Of a DNA stretch of 64,000 nt, positions 35,101 through 46,789 are shown piece after piece; positions within the stretch are counted from its first letter, which is position 1, and each line of letters opens with the position of its first letter. This DNA comes from Oscarella lobularis. Lineage: Eukaryota; Porifera; Homoscleromorpha; Homosclerophorida; Oscarellidae. Position numbers and translations under genes: made by a program. Under the pieces are notes generated by a model, which saw only the letters and a program-made list of their open reading frames with translations, was not told the origin of the DNA and did no database searches. Where the stretch lies: NCBI RefSeq assembly GCF_947507565.1, contig NC_089181.1, positions 124,001 to 188,000 on the forward strand, written 5' to 3'.

Positions 35101-38100
35101 GTCTTAATTAATTAATTAATTGCGCATAAATAGGATTAAGTTAAGGCTTCGTTTCAGTATCAGTCTCTTGACCAAGTCATGGGCGATTTGGTTATAATGT
35201 GCGACAACGCGTGCAGATTTAACGAGCAAGGATCGTCGATTTATCTCGTATGGTGCTGTAATAGGAGCGTTTTCCGCCGTGACAATTTTTCACAGGACTC
35301 CCTGACTCTCCTCAAGATAGCATTCCGCACACGAAAGTGCTTACTTGGTACGTAATCCCTCGCCAGTTCTCTCTCATGATGTTTTTTATTTGAGCAGGCG
35401 AAACGAAGCCGATAGAGTACCCCATCGTCGTCGAAAAAATGCGCGAACTTCTCACTTTGACATACCAAAGCGTCATGGCCTATAAAACGGAAACGGGACG
35501 ATGTCCAAGCGATTCCTTTTCCGTAGCATTGTCGACAATAGGATCGCGTCTAGAGCAGGTTAGAGGGGGGGTTTATACTGTTCGAGTGAACGCGGCGGCA
35601 ATGACGGCAACGTTAGGATTATTACACTCATCTTGACGCAATGCAGCGTAGTTTCTTTTCCGTTCTGGAAGAAGCGAGACGAAGCACTTCTTTAGAATCC
35701 CTTGTACGTGTTTTAGTCGAAACCTCTTTGCCAAAACGCTACTAAGTGTATTATTAATTAAGGCGTACGAAGACGCTGTTTTGCTGCAGAAGATTTTCTT
35801 GTTGGAACGAGACCGGGTCTTCCGCGGCGGCGGCGGCAGTCAATCGCGATTGCCGCGACTTCAGTCGCCAGCTTTCAGTGTAACCGTCAATACTTTGGCT
35901 AAAGTCTTGGCGTTAGAAAGACACGAGAAAAAAGGTGATGAACCTTCGCCTCACGAAGATTTGAAGTTGCCTGAAGTACGTAGACGCTTTGTTACGTCCG
36001 CTAAGCTTTGATTTTCTTCTTCAGGATGTTGTCTTTGAGGATCGCTGTATCGTTGGGGACGTGGAGTGTCGAGCCGGTGAATTTGTCTACCTAATGAGGT
36101 AAGCTTAATAAATTTTGAATTTGGATTATTGATTTTTTCTCTCGGACACCAAAGAGATGGCCAATCAACAATATTCTTCATCGAGAAACTGTGGATAGAC
36201 AAGGAAGACTCAGTGGTTCGGTAGAATTTGAGTCAAATTCGTATCCACATTTTCCTTTGATTTAGATGGCTTTTGGAAAATTCCTTTATCGTCCTCGTGA
36301 AACGATGCATCCACCGGAACAAAAATTTCTTTCTCAGGTGATAAAAAAGAATCAATAGAGAGAGTTTCTAATAGACGATTGATCTTTAGGAAGTCTTGCT
36401 TGGAGACACTTCCGTGCGTATGCATCTTGTGAAAATCGATGGCAAATGTTCTGTCATGTTCACTGTCAACTATTTCACCGATTATCCTGAGGTCAATGAA
36501 TTGATAATCTAAATATTTATTAGTCGATTCATCATTTCTAGGCGTTTGAAGACAGTGACGTTTATTATTGCGAATTGGTGTACAACCCGACGACAAAAAT
36601 CATCAAGAGTTGCAAAGTAGATATACTAATAAAACCGAATCGCTGTTATCAAATTTCTACGTAGACTTCTTCGGCGATAAAAGCGTCACTGACACTCAAA
36701 AAGCGATCAACGCCTCTACCATTTGATCGAAATCCTTGTCCCTCAGTAGATGACACCTCCACTGCGTCTCAGCACAAAGAGCTAGAGCGACCTCAAGTAC
36801 ACTCATTAAACCTGTTTGTTTCTATTTATTAAAGTTTCGTTGTGAAGATTGTTCAATTGAATGCTCCCTCTGCTTCATCTGACGACGGCACGACATTTTA
36901 TGAGCAATACTGTACGAACTCGGGAAGCAGCGTCAAAATAGGTAAGATCCGATTCGTCTAACGAGAAAACCAATAACAGTACCCCAAGGGGATTTCGTCT
37001 ACGTTCAAACGGAGAAAGAATATCCCTTCATTGCTAGAATAGATCAAATTTGGACAGACACTAGGTTTTAGATACGTCGATTTCTCGTTCCTTCCTTGTA
37101 TTATTTCCTTATCCAGTGGCAAGGCTTGGTTTCACGGGCCTTGGTTTGTTCGACCATTTGAAGTCGAACATTTGCCAACGCGTACATTTTTTGTACGTGA
37201 AGTATTGCTGAGTTCCGTTCAGGATACGAATCCGCTCGACAGTATCATATCTCGTTGTGCCGTCGTCAACGTGAAAGACTACGCTCGAGGTTAAATGACG
37301 CCGCCCTTATTCTTCTCATTTTTTGCGAATTTTCTTTCTAGGTCGTCCTCTAGGAATAGCGGAAAAGGACGTGTACGTCTGCGAGTCGAGATACAATGAG
37401 GCGGAACAGCTTATCCGGAAGCTCAAAGCCCTAAAGGTAGGTTCGAGGTCTTAAAAAAGTCAGTCGTCATTCCATTTCTCTTGCGCTCTCGCACAGAGAT
37501 TTTCGCATAGTAACAAAGTAGAACCCGATGAATTCCTCTATTTTGAAAAGGAAATTTGGCCTCATAAGGTACTTAATTAGGATGGCGTATGTAGTTGATC
37601 TCATATCGTTATTCTTCCAAGACTCCCTCGCCTTTTCTGTTCGATAACTTTCCGGATCTGCTTGGAGCGAGCGATCCGTGGAATTCGGTAAATCAAGACC
37701 CCCGAGATGACGGCTTGTTATATAATACATAATTCCTATCCTGCTAGCCGGACATCTCTCTCGGATTTGTCTTATACTCTTCCGACTTCATTTTCCGTCA
37801 AACAAGCAAAGAAGGGCAACCTTCCGCCGCCAATTTTGCCGTCGTCATGGAAAACGCTCTAGACGAAGTGCGTATGCATTCTACTCTAGCCTCTGAAATT
37901 TATTTAATTAAAAATCTTTAGTGGAGCAAAGAGGACGTAGCAAGCCGAGCGCTATACGATGAAAGGGCCGAGAATCTGATGCCAGCAAAAAAGACTGACG
38001 GCCGTGGCGGCCGTGGCGACGGCGGCGACGACGATACAAGCTTAGCCGCTGAAGACATGGACATTGAAGAGGCAACGTACAGTTGCTATTGGCAGAATTG

Positions 38101-39033
38101 CGGCAGAGAGTTCAACGACGCTGCGACGCTCGTTTCTCACGTCTTAGCCACAATTCCCGAAGGCCACGCATTTCCACCCAAATCAGGTAAGCGTCAAAGG
38201 CACGGAATAGGATCGCGGCGGCACTTTGGGGGTGTTTAGATGCATCAAACTGCTTTTGCCTTTGGGCCGGCTGTTCGCGTTTCAAAAAGTACGACGAGTA
38301 TCGATTTTCCACTTCGCATAGCGATTTTCTTTCGACGTTTAGGCCGTTTACGAGTGCCGGCAAGCTGACGAGACATTTGAAGAACATGCACCTGAAATCG
38401 TATATGAATTTCGTCGATCTGTCGCTACTTGGAGAGAGTCGACGATCTCACGTCTCCGTTTCGACTGCGCCGACAATCGCACAGCCGTCCAAACCGCTTC
38501 TTTGCGAGTCGTGTCAAGGAATCGTGTCTCAGCCGCAGACAATTGCTGGCGCCGCACGATCATCCGATCCTTCCGTCGCTACTGCCACGTCTTCGTCAAG
38601 AGCGGTTCCTTCCGTACGATTTACTCACTTGTTTGCTGCGCTGTGTGCGTTCACTTTCTTTCTAATCTAAACACAGGGCTTCAGATTCGTCGAACCGCCA
38701 CCGAATCAAAAGAAGCTCTACTACTCGCAAGCGTATTTGAAGTGGGAGCGAAAGAAGCATTCTCTCTGCATGAAAAAACACTTCCTTTTTTTTACTAGAT
38801 ACGTCGACGGTCTGCGAAAGGGTCAGCAAACGATTAGCGCTGCTACGGACGTGACAGGTAATTCGTTTGACGGAGAGCGTCGTCGTTCCATTGCTAATGA
38901 AAGGCAAGTGGAGAAGCAGTGGTTAGCCGCGGGTCGTGGCACTCACGAGAGTGTCGTCGAAGCCCTTTGGGCGTTGAAAGATGCTATGATGCAGGATTCC
39001 TTGAAGCTCGCTTCGTTCCTCGAAAGCTCTTAG
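32130..39033 (+). CDS. PBRM1: Polybromo-1 (PBAF chromatin-remodeller subunit)
   Basis: Polybromo recognises acetylated histones in the PBAF (SWI/SNF) complex. In order: an acidic/basic N terminus with nuclear signals; bromodomain 1 (YPNYYRVIVEPIDLKMI); bromodomain 2 (YPNYYVTIAEPMCFSMV); a degenerate bromodomain lacking the ZA-loop core (about 33720-34140); a segment of unknown type (about 34200-34560); a canonical bromodomain (YPHYYQIIRKPMSIRKI, NACRFNEQGSSIY); a degenerate last bromodomain (about 35410-35810); two BAH domains (about 36020-36620 and 36900-37440, with DVYVCESRYNEAEQ); then C2H2 zinc-finger-like motifs (CYWQNCGREF; CLWAGCSRF...LTRHLKNMH). The C terminus (VEPPPNQKKLYYSQAYLKYV, ALWALKDAMMQDSLKL) matches human PBRM1's conserved tail. 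The HMG box of vertebrate PBRM1 is not seen. About 35 short exons. Confidence 0.93.
34200..34560 (+). other. Unassigned segment inside polybromo
   Basis: Between the degenerate third and the next canonical bromodomain, exons encode IQTFTLSKKVYVLGSELG, SYLGLTRGEIFKRFPFLA, RKTASAEERKQLLSQG and GGHSLTLLLAKDAAHVLVEQ. I do not recognise this roughly 90-residue block from vertebrate PBRM1. It looks folded, with alternating hydrophobic residues. Confidence 0.5.
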
Positions 39034-39406
39034 TAGTAAACCGCACGCTCTAAGTTTAGAATGACCACGTTTGGCATGCAATGCAAAGGGTTCGGTAAAT
39101 ATATTTGTCTAATTCGCTCGACTAATGAAATTCGGGATGATTTTGCTGTAATTTTTATCTGACAGGTAATTTGTATCGTCTTTACTTCTCAATACTGACT
39201 ACTAATCTTGTTTTGGGAGGGTTAGGAAGCCGACGCCCACTTGCTTGTGTACCAGAAGCAGCCTTGATTTAAAAATCGAAATCTAATTATTACTGTCCCC
39301 CCCGACTCACGTGCATCTATTGTGACGTAACTTCTCACGAACAGAATTTGTCCGCCTTCTTGTATCTATGGTGTTACGTCACAATAGGCCCACTCATTAT
39401 CATGTC
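39034..39406. promoter_or_regulatory. Promoter region of soluble adenylyl cyclase with CRE-like inverted repeat
   Basis: This gap between the polybromo stop and the ADCY10 start contains a perfect 15-bp inverted repeat: CTATTGTGACGTAAC at 39317-39331 and its reverse complement at 39373-39387. Each arm holds TGACGTAA, a CRE/C-EBP-like core. The second arm ends 19 bp before the ATG. A short C tract (about 39297-39303) lies upstream. No coding exon was seen. Confidence 0.55.
39317..39387. repeat. 71-bp inverted repeat (15-bp perfect arms) with CRE-like cores
   Basis: The arms at 39317-39331 and 39373-39387 are exact reverse complements separated by 41 bp. The pair could bind a dimeric bZIP factor at two sites or fold as a hairpin in the 5' leader of the soluble adenylyl cyclase mRNA. 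Confidence 0.8.
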
Positions 39407-42400
39407 ATGGCTCTAGTATCTCACGAAAAAGGTTTCGATGCGCACCTATAGCCTATCGATTGGAAGCATCGCATCGCTGTTTTCTTTCAGGCGCTCGGGC
39501 CTTCGCCGAAGTCTGGGCTCACGTGCCCGACCTACTCTTGACTCTCGACACACACGTCAAGTCCGTTCCGCTTACGACGCCGCTAAAGGGAGTCGTACTT
39601 TTCGCCGACATTTCTGGTCAGAAAATATTGAATTCAAATTCGAATTCAAAATTTGTTACATTACCTAGGCTTTACTTCTCTCTGCGAAAGCTACGCCAAC
39701 AAAAGCAAGCAGAGGAAAGACTTTCCAACGGACCAATTGACAAAACACTTGAACACCTACTTGGGTCGAATCGTACAGGGAATTCTTCTTGGAGGCGGCG
39801 ACGTCCTCAAATTTGCAGGCAAGAAATTAATCCTCATCACTTTTATACTTATTCTAATCATAATGTTTAGGTGACGCCATCCTCGCAGCGTGGCTGTCAA
39901 CCGAGGCGACGTTAGATGACGCCGTAGCGATGGCCGTGACGACGAGCATGATCATTCAGGAGAATTGCAATGGCTATCAAGCCGAAACGGGAGTCGGACT
40001 TCGCTTAAAAATTGGCTTGAGCGCCGGCGAAATAAACGCAATTCTAGTCGGATTCGACGAAGCGCGTCAATTCGCCGTCACCGGACCGGCAATTGACGAC
40101 GTCAACGAAGCGCAGAGCATGGCGACGTCCGGCGACGTTGTGGCGTCGCCGCTCATCTGGGCAATGTGTCACAGTTTGCCGTACAGCGGCGAGCGTCTCT
40201 CAAAGGGTTTCCACAAAGTGAGAAGACGTTTGGATGAACAAGACAGACTAGAACGATTTTTTTAGATACTTGGTAGACTTCCGGCATCGACGTCATCGTC
40301 TTCTGCAACGGCAAATAGTGACGCTTACTTTGGTAGAAGGTCCGGCGGTCGTCGACTGACCGTTGGACAAGAAGGTGCAGACTTCATGCATAATGACTGT
40401 AATTAAAAATATTCTATCATTCGTATAGTGAGAATGCTTCCGAATAAGGCTCTGTGGCTGACAGCATCCCAAAAGATCGCCTATATGACGTTCGTACCAA
40501 GAGCGGTGATGCGAAAGGCAAGGGAATACATAAAAATATTCACCTAAACGTTTTTTGATCAGCTTGAAGAGGGTCAAGCACTTGAATGGCAGTCGGAAAT
40601 GAGAATCGTTACCATCCTCTTTATAAACATCGTAGAAAGCGCCGTGTCTGCAGACGACGTACAAATGTTCTATAAGACCATCTACACGACCATCAATCAC
40701 CTAAATGGTGCGATCACCAGCTAGATCAAAATGACAGCGTTTTCTTATTTCTACTCAAAGGTTCTCTGAACAAACTGTTCATGTTTGACAAAGGTTGCAC
40801 GTTTTTGGCCATTTTTGGCATGCCGGGCGAGAAGAACGAGAACGATCCGGCACGAGCGTTGCGAGCCGCTCGTCATATATTCATTCACTTGCAAGAGCAG
40901 GGCATCAGGTTTGTTATACTCGCGAATCGAGTAGGTATTGATTCAATTTCTCTCTTCGCGGCATCAGTAGCGGCATCGGCGTTACGACGGGAAAAACATT
41001 TTGCGGAGTTGTCGGTCATCCGAGACGTCACGAATTCACCGGTTAGTCGAACCCAAAGAATTCAAAAACAAAGGAGTCTTTTTTTTTTCTTAGTAATTGG
41101 AAGTTCTGTCAACTTGGCTGCTCGTCTAATGATGGCCTTCTCCGGAAATGTTGTCTGCGACGAAAAGACGATGAAGACTTCCGGTCTCAATACAAAGCTA
41201 TTTAGAGAAGCAGAACCGAAGACACCTCTCAAAGGAATTTCCGATGCCGGAAAATTGTACTTTTACAGCACGGACATACAGTAAGTCAAAATTGGCTGAA
41301 GAGATTATTGGGGTTAATTAAGTAAGCGACTTTCACAGTCACGATCACTTTTACGGAACGTTGACGACGACAAAGGATTACTCCAATCGACATATGCTAG
41401 ATGGCCTGATAGGTAGCAATCAGTAGCGAGAGCGAGAGTCCTTTGGCAATACTGCGGTCTTTTTTCGAGGTCGCGAGGCAGAGATGACGACGTTCGTCGA
41501 AGAACTCGGTGCTCTTCATCAACAGAGCGAGGACGAGTGGAGACATCCGACTTGCATAGTTGTCGAAGGCGTTCCTGGAATAGGAAAGACGCGTCTTTTA
41601 GACGCATTCAAAGCGAAAACATTTCAAAAGGGATTTCGGTCGGTTTTCGAGAAAATAAACATAGACTAACAATTTCTTTTTTTTCTTGATAGGGTTGTTT
41701 GTGGAAACGGTGGACAGGTCGAGTCGCTCACTCCCTTCTATGCCGTCAAGACGCTTGTTGCTCGACTACTAGGACTGAGTAACTGCCACACGGCTCACCA
41801 GAGAGAAGTTCGTATTCTGTCGAAAGTAAGCGACCAGCTGAAAGCCGACTTACCAATCCTCAATGAACTCTTGGGCATCCATGTACGAGTGCGCTTCCAA
41901 AACGTGGCCTAATCGAATAGAGACGTTTTCTATAGTTTGTTCACTCGGAGCGAACCCAGCATTTGACGTCGGAAGAACACGGCAAACTTCTTCACGCTCT
42001 CCTATTCCGAATCGTTCACGAAGTAAGTCGAGAATGCTCGATTTTTACAGTACTACTTTTGTTTCTCATCAGACCGTTCTGCGTCAACCGTCCGTTATTT
42101 TTGTCGACGACGCCCAGTGGATTGACTCCGACTCGTGGTCGTTTCTCTACGACCTAGCCAGTGATCCGAACGGCCTTCTCGTCCTCAGCATGCGACATTC
42201 ATTGTCTTCGAATCTCACATCCGAATCGCAGCTCCTTCTCGATCATCCTCACACGAAAATTCTCTGTCTCGCGCCGTTGACTCACGCCGAATCGGCGACA
42301 ATGGTACGCAAATACCTTCACGTCGCTCTTCTGCCGCCCGAACTCGAACAAATCATCGTTCGCTGCAACGGCGTGCCACTATTCGTCGAAGAACTCATCA

Positions 42401-45400
42401 TCGACATGATCGCCGCAAATCAGTTGGAAATCATTTCCCGCGCCGACTACGACGAAGCGATAAAGAACGGCGCCATCACTCACAAACAAACGACTCTCTT
42501 TCCCCGTCGCGGTTCCCTATCAAAAGACGACGACGACGACGACAAGGTATGCGTCCTTTCGCCCGGCGTCGATCTGACGACGATCGCCGTGCCCCATTCG
42601 GTCAAAGACATGGTCGTCTCGCGAATCGATCGTCAGTCGCACGGCACTCAGATTGTGCTCAAGTGCGCCTCGTCGCTTGGCGTCGTTTTTACGCGCGTAA
42701 TGCTCGCCGCTATTTTGCCGCACGGCGAGGAACGTTATCTCGAATCGGGCGTCGAACGTCTCATCAACGTCGGAATGTTGGAGTGTGCCGTCGCCGCCGC
42801 GGCGATGTCGGCACGATCTCGTAGCAGTTTCGAGAGCGACGGCGACGACGGCGACGATAGCGACATGTTTTGTCCGTGTTTGGCGCCGGAAAATGTCGGC
42901 GCCGAGCGATTACACGCGTCGTGCAGTACGCTTCGCTTCACCCAGACCTATATCCAAGAATCGGCTTACGAGCTACTGTTGACCGACCAAAAACGCTATC
43001 TACATCGAAAAGCTGTCGAATGTCTCGAACGACAGGCGCACAAGTGTCGCTACTGCGGCGGCGGCGATTTCGTCGAGGGATCGAGCGTTCATCATCACGC
43101 TATGAAGGTGCAGAAAATTCTCCTGCGACACAACGACGAAATGTTGGAGCAGCAACGCCCGACGGCAGACCAGCGACGCGTACGCGGTTTCGTCGGTCAA
43201 GTGGGCGCGAAACGCGTTCATCGACGTCGTGGCGGACGATTCTCGGTCCGCGCTAGCATCGTCGTGCCACTGTCGCCCATTCCCGACGACGATGACGACG
43301 GTGACGGCGGCGACAACGATCCTGCGTCGTCTCGTTCATCTGTTTCGCTTCCACTGGCGGAGGCGGCGGTGACGGCACCTCGTGGTTCTCGTCTGCAACG
43401 GGTGACGACTAGTTTCGACCTAAGTCTTATCACGCCAAGCGACGGCGGAGACGAGACTTCTGCTGATCCGCATACAACCGAGGAACTTCGACGGCATTTC
43501 GCTGCTATGACGAAAGCTCGGAAATTATTTGAAGGAGAAAAGAAAGGAGTTGAGCAGTCGTTAGTCGCTCCAACGGGAAGCGACTTGATTATTGACGGCG
43601 ACTGGAGCGTCGACATGAATCAGTGCGAGTGTGCCGAAGTGCTGTCGCACGTCTATCCCGAATTGGTTCGTCACTGCAAAGAATCCGGTCTTCGGCAAAA
43701 GCACTTTCTCTATCTCATCGAAGCCGGTGCCGCCGCCGTGAAGACGTCGGCCAATTTGAACGCCGTTTCCTATTTGGAGCAGGCGAGATCGATGGCAAAC
43801 GGCAAAAATAATCAACAGCAGCTTGACGTGTCGACTGAAGAGGCAGCTCGAATTGAGTCGCTCTTGGGCCAAGCTCTCTTTCAGATGGGTCACACGGAAG
43901 AGTGCATGCCGCATTTCAACAAGGCACTCGAAGTACTCGGCAAAATACAGCCGTCCGATAAGAAACTGTCGATGCTGTGGAGGACGACCAAGGAAGGCTT
44001 TCGGCAATTTCTCCATTTGCATTTTCCCGAGCGTTTCAAAGGAAAGGCCGAGTAAGAGTCACAAGCTCTCTACGTGTACGAATTGACGACTCTCTCTAGT
44101 TTGGCTACGTCGAAGAAACTGCTTGAACGTGCGCGCTGTCTTGCTCACGTTTCTCACGTTCATCACGTTCATCACAACAACTTGGCCACCGTTATGGCAG
44201 CGCTACAGCAATTGAATCAAGCCGAAATAGCGCAGAGGGATCTGCATCAGGTAAACCAGACGAAATATGAGCAGAATCTGAACTATCTCGTCGCGCACAG
44301 CTTCTGGATGCCTATGCTGTTATGATTGAGTGCTGTCAGCACTTTGGTTGGCGTCGATTGGGTCGAAAGTATGCAAAAATTGCTACGAAACTGTGCGTGC
44401 ATGTTTCCCTTTCATGTCACGGTCATACCACGTTGTCTCTAGTTGTGACAATGCCCGTTTTACTCCCGAGGATTTGATCGCCGTCGCTCATTTGCTGATC
44501 GTTAAACTCAACATGCATTTGTCGTTCGGCGAAGCGCATAAAGCCATCAGAGCAGGTTAGCTGTAGAAACGACGCACACCGCTATTTAATTAATTCAAGT
44601 TATGCTTTTTGGGGGGAAAGGTGGAACGGCTCTTGCGATTGCTGGAAAACTGCACGATCTCAAAATCCCTCTCAGCGTTCTACCGCTACTCTTTCATGCA
44701 CGACTTTTAGCAGAAGCGTACGAAGAAAAAAGAATGGGTTGGGTACGTGTCTATAGCATACGTTGCAGGTACGATGGCTGCAAAGGAGACCTCGCCCTTC
44801 TGAAGAAAATCTGGACAGAAGAGGAAGACAAGACGGCGGAAGCGTGGTACTACGCCTGCGCTGCAGCCTACTACTTCAAAACGCGTACGTTCACCAGACT
44901 GATCATTTCTATTCCTGTTGGACCGCTTTTTGTTTCAGGCGAAATAGTCGTTCCGTTTGAAAAGTACGTTGGATTTGTAAAGGAATTTTGCACGGACGTT
45001 TTGGCTGTGACCTATGCTCCTGAGGCTGCTCATTATCTCACTTGTATGACGGCCTTTCGCTCAGCGTCGTCGGAGCAGTGGAGCGACTGCTGCTACTGGC
45101 TAGATCTGTGTGAATGTAGGAGTTGCGTCGCTTAATTTCCTCCGGGGCACTGCTCAATGAAATGCTTCCTTTAGCTCTGAGCCAATACGGCGAGACATAC
45201 GTCAGCGGCAAGGCAAATATTTACGAACTTCGAGCCCTTATTCATAAAAACAGAGAAACGAAGAACAAGAATTGTCTAAAAGAGGTATTTTCCATGACGT
45301 GGCACGTCTAGTAACTCACTCTTTTTTGGCCGTAGAAAACGAAAAAGAAGAAGTTGAAAATGTTGACGAAAACATTGCCAGTGCTCAAGTCCGAGTTTGC

Positions 45401-45437
45401 ATCGTCGAAAAAAGATCCTCTCAGCTTGAACAGATGA
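39407..45437 (+). CDS. ADCY10: Soluble adenylyl cyclase (bicarbonate-responsive, ADCY10)
   Basis: Two class III cyclase domains precede an AAA/STAND-type ATPase and a long helical repeat region, as in ADCY10, the bicarbonate- and Ca2+-stimulated cAMP source of cytosol and cilia. C1 shows GVVLFADISGFTSL and GGDVLKFAGDAILAAW, holding both metal-binding Asp residues. C2 shows RIVTILFINIVES, KLFMFDKGCTFLAIFG, GEKNENDPARALRAA and FTVIGSSVNLAARLM. The NTPase has a Walker A (EGVPGIGKTR) and a Walker B-like PSVIFVDDAQWID. One 2.2-kb open stretch (about 42080-44050) carries Asp/Gly- and Ser-rich inserts and the RYCGGGDFVEGSSVHHHA block equivalent to CDHCRGRDFIPYHH in mammals. The first exon is short (MALVSHEK, 39407-39431). 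The C terminus ends KKDPLSLNR. It is complete compared with mammalian ADCY10. Confidence 0.94.
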
Positions 45438-45722
45438 TTGCATAAGGTGCCTAACGTAGATTTGCAGCGCCACCTCTCCCCAAACAGCTAGGTTCTTTAT
45501 AAGGCAGACGGGGCGGTAAAACAAAAATCACAAGAGTTTCTCGGGGACTCTAATTATTAATATTAACTACCGTAGATAATATAATATTATCTACGGATCC
45601 CTTGACGTGCACGCAAATTTCTAAAGCTATGCCACGACTAAGTGTACTGCGCCATACATGTATTTTCGTAAAAACAGAACTGTCAGAGAACCAAAATAGC
45701 AAGATCTATCCCTTAGTCACGA
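45438..45722. other. Intergenic region with a strong hairpin
   Basis: This stretch separates the ADCY10 stop and the stop of the minus-strand heptad-repeat gene. It contains a perfect 11-bp inverted repeat (45570-45580 and 45586-45596) with a 5-base loop. I see nothing else. Confidence 0.5.
45570..45596. repeat. 27-bp perfect hairpin
   Basis: CCGTAGATAAT, loop ATAAT, ATTATCTACGG: 11 paired bases each side. It lies 133 bp after the ADCY10 stop, between two convergent genes. It could shape 3'-end formation or be a small mobile-element remnant. Confidence 0.75.
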
Positions 45723-46656
45723 TTATTTCTTCATGAGCTTCATCTCTTTCGTCATGTCTTCTATGGTGCGCCCTAGACAGTCGATCTTGCGCCCGATCTG
45801 TTCGCCTTGGCGGGTGATCTGTTCGCCTTGGCAGGTGATCTGTTCGCCTTGGCGGGTGATCTGTTCGCCTTGGCGGGTGATCTGTTCGCCGAGATCGTTA
45901 ATGGCTTTGTAAATGTTCTTAAATGGCGAAAAACAAATTATCAATCGGTTTGCCTCCCAGTATTTTCTCACGAGCAGAGATTCTGCATGTGGGAAAATAC
46001 TGGAACGCGAATTGAGGAAATTTGCTGTTTTTTTTACGCATTCCTCGTACGCCAACTCGTGTCCGTTGAAGATGATCGCTGTAAGCGCTGTTTCGGGCTC
46101 CGGAAGGGACTTCGTAAGCGACGCGTGCTCGAGGCACATTAGCGCCTTCTCTAGCTGGAATATCTTGGTGGCCCATTCCTCGGCGTCGAGCGTTGCTTCT
46201 CCAATGAATAAATTGTGCGGCGGAGCGTGCGGCGGGATTTCTGAGAAGACGCGCGCTCGCGATCTCGCGTGAGTGACGGTTTGGCCGAGTGCTCGCCCAG
46301 CTTCGCTTGTGAGGAGAAAGAGGTCGGGATGAACGATTCTTTGGCCTTGACGTTGGCCTTCCTTTTCGTCGCTAGGCTTCCACTTTTTGGGATGTTCGAG
46401 CTTGAGCTCTGACCGAGCCCGCTCCAGTCGTTCCTCTCCGTACACGTCGAGTGTGTAGGCGATGACCGATTGAACGTCCGATGGAAAATAGGACTGTAAG
46501 AAAAGCTCAAACAAGTCGCCTCGGCCTGATTTGCGTCCGAAAGCGATTCTTTGCTTCTAATAGCGAGACGTCAATCAGTCTAAAAAATCGTAGAGAATGT
46601 CTACTGCATACCGATTGCAATGAGAATGAGAAGCAGCGTCGGCAGACTGAAAGCAT
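45723..46656 (-). CDS. Unrecognised protein with C-terminal heptad repeats
   Basis: Two exons (46656-46612 and 46556-45723), joined by GTATGC and CTATTAG splice sites, give about 292 residues starting MLSVCRRCFSFSLQS then KQRIAFGRKSGRGDLFELFL. The middle has FPSDVQSVIAYTLDVYGEER and a mixed helical region (EEWATKIFQLEKALMCLEHA). Near the C terminus, the seven-residue unit GEQITRQ occurs about five times, encoded by a 21-bp tandem repeat at about 45795-45895, followed by a coiled-coil-like end (GRTIEDMTKEMKLMKK). I do not recognise the family. A TATATAAG box lies about 100 bp upstream on the minus strand, unusual in this window, and the upstream region is full of inverted-repeat elements, so the gene may be lineage-specific or element-associated. 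Confidence 0.6.
45795..45895 (-). repeat. 21-bp tandem repeat coding GEQITRQ heptads
   Basis: On the plus strand the unit CTTGGCGGGTGATCTGTTCGC repeats about five times with few substitutions (one copy has CAGG for CGGG, giving Cys in place of Arg). Because 21 bp is exactly seven codons, copy-number change keeps frame. Confidence 0.85.
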
Positions 46657-46756
46657 GACGAAACGAACGGTACGAGCACGATGAGACGACCAGGTAGCGC
46701 ACGCGATCGAGCTTGCCAGTCGACAGCGGAGTGATTCGCTCTCGGTCGGGAGAGCA

Positions 46757-46764
46757 CTTATATA
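46757..46764 (-). promoter_or_regulatory. TATA box (TATATAAG)
   Basis: Reverse-strand TATATAAG lies about 100 bp upstream of the proposed ATG of the heptad-repeat gene, at the edge of the inverted-repeat cluster. Other genes in the window show no such clear box. Confidence 0.5.
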
Positions 46765-46789
46765 GAGGCAAGGCGGGGGCACGATGCCA

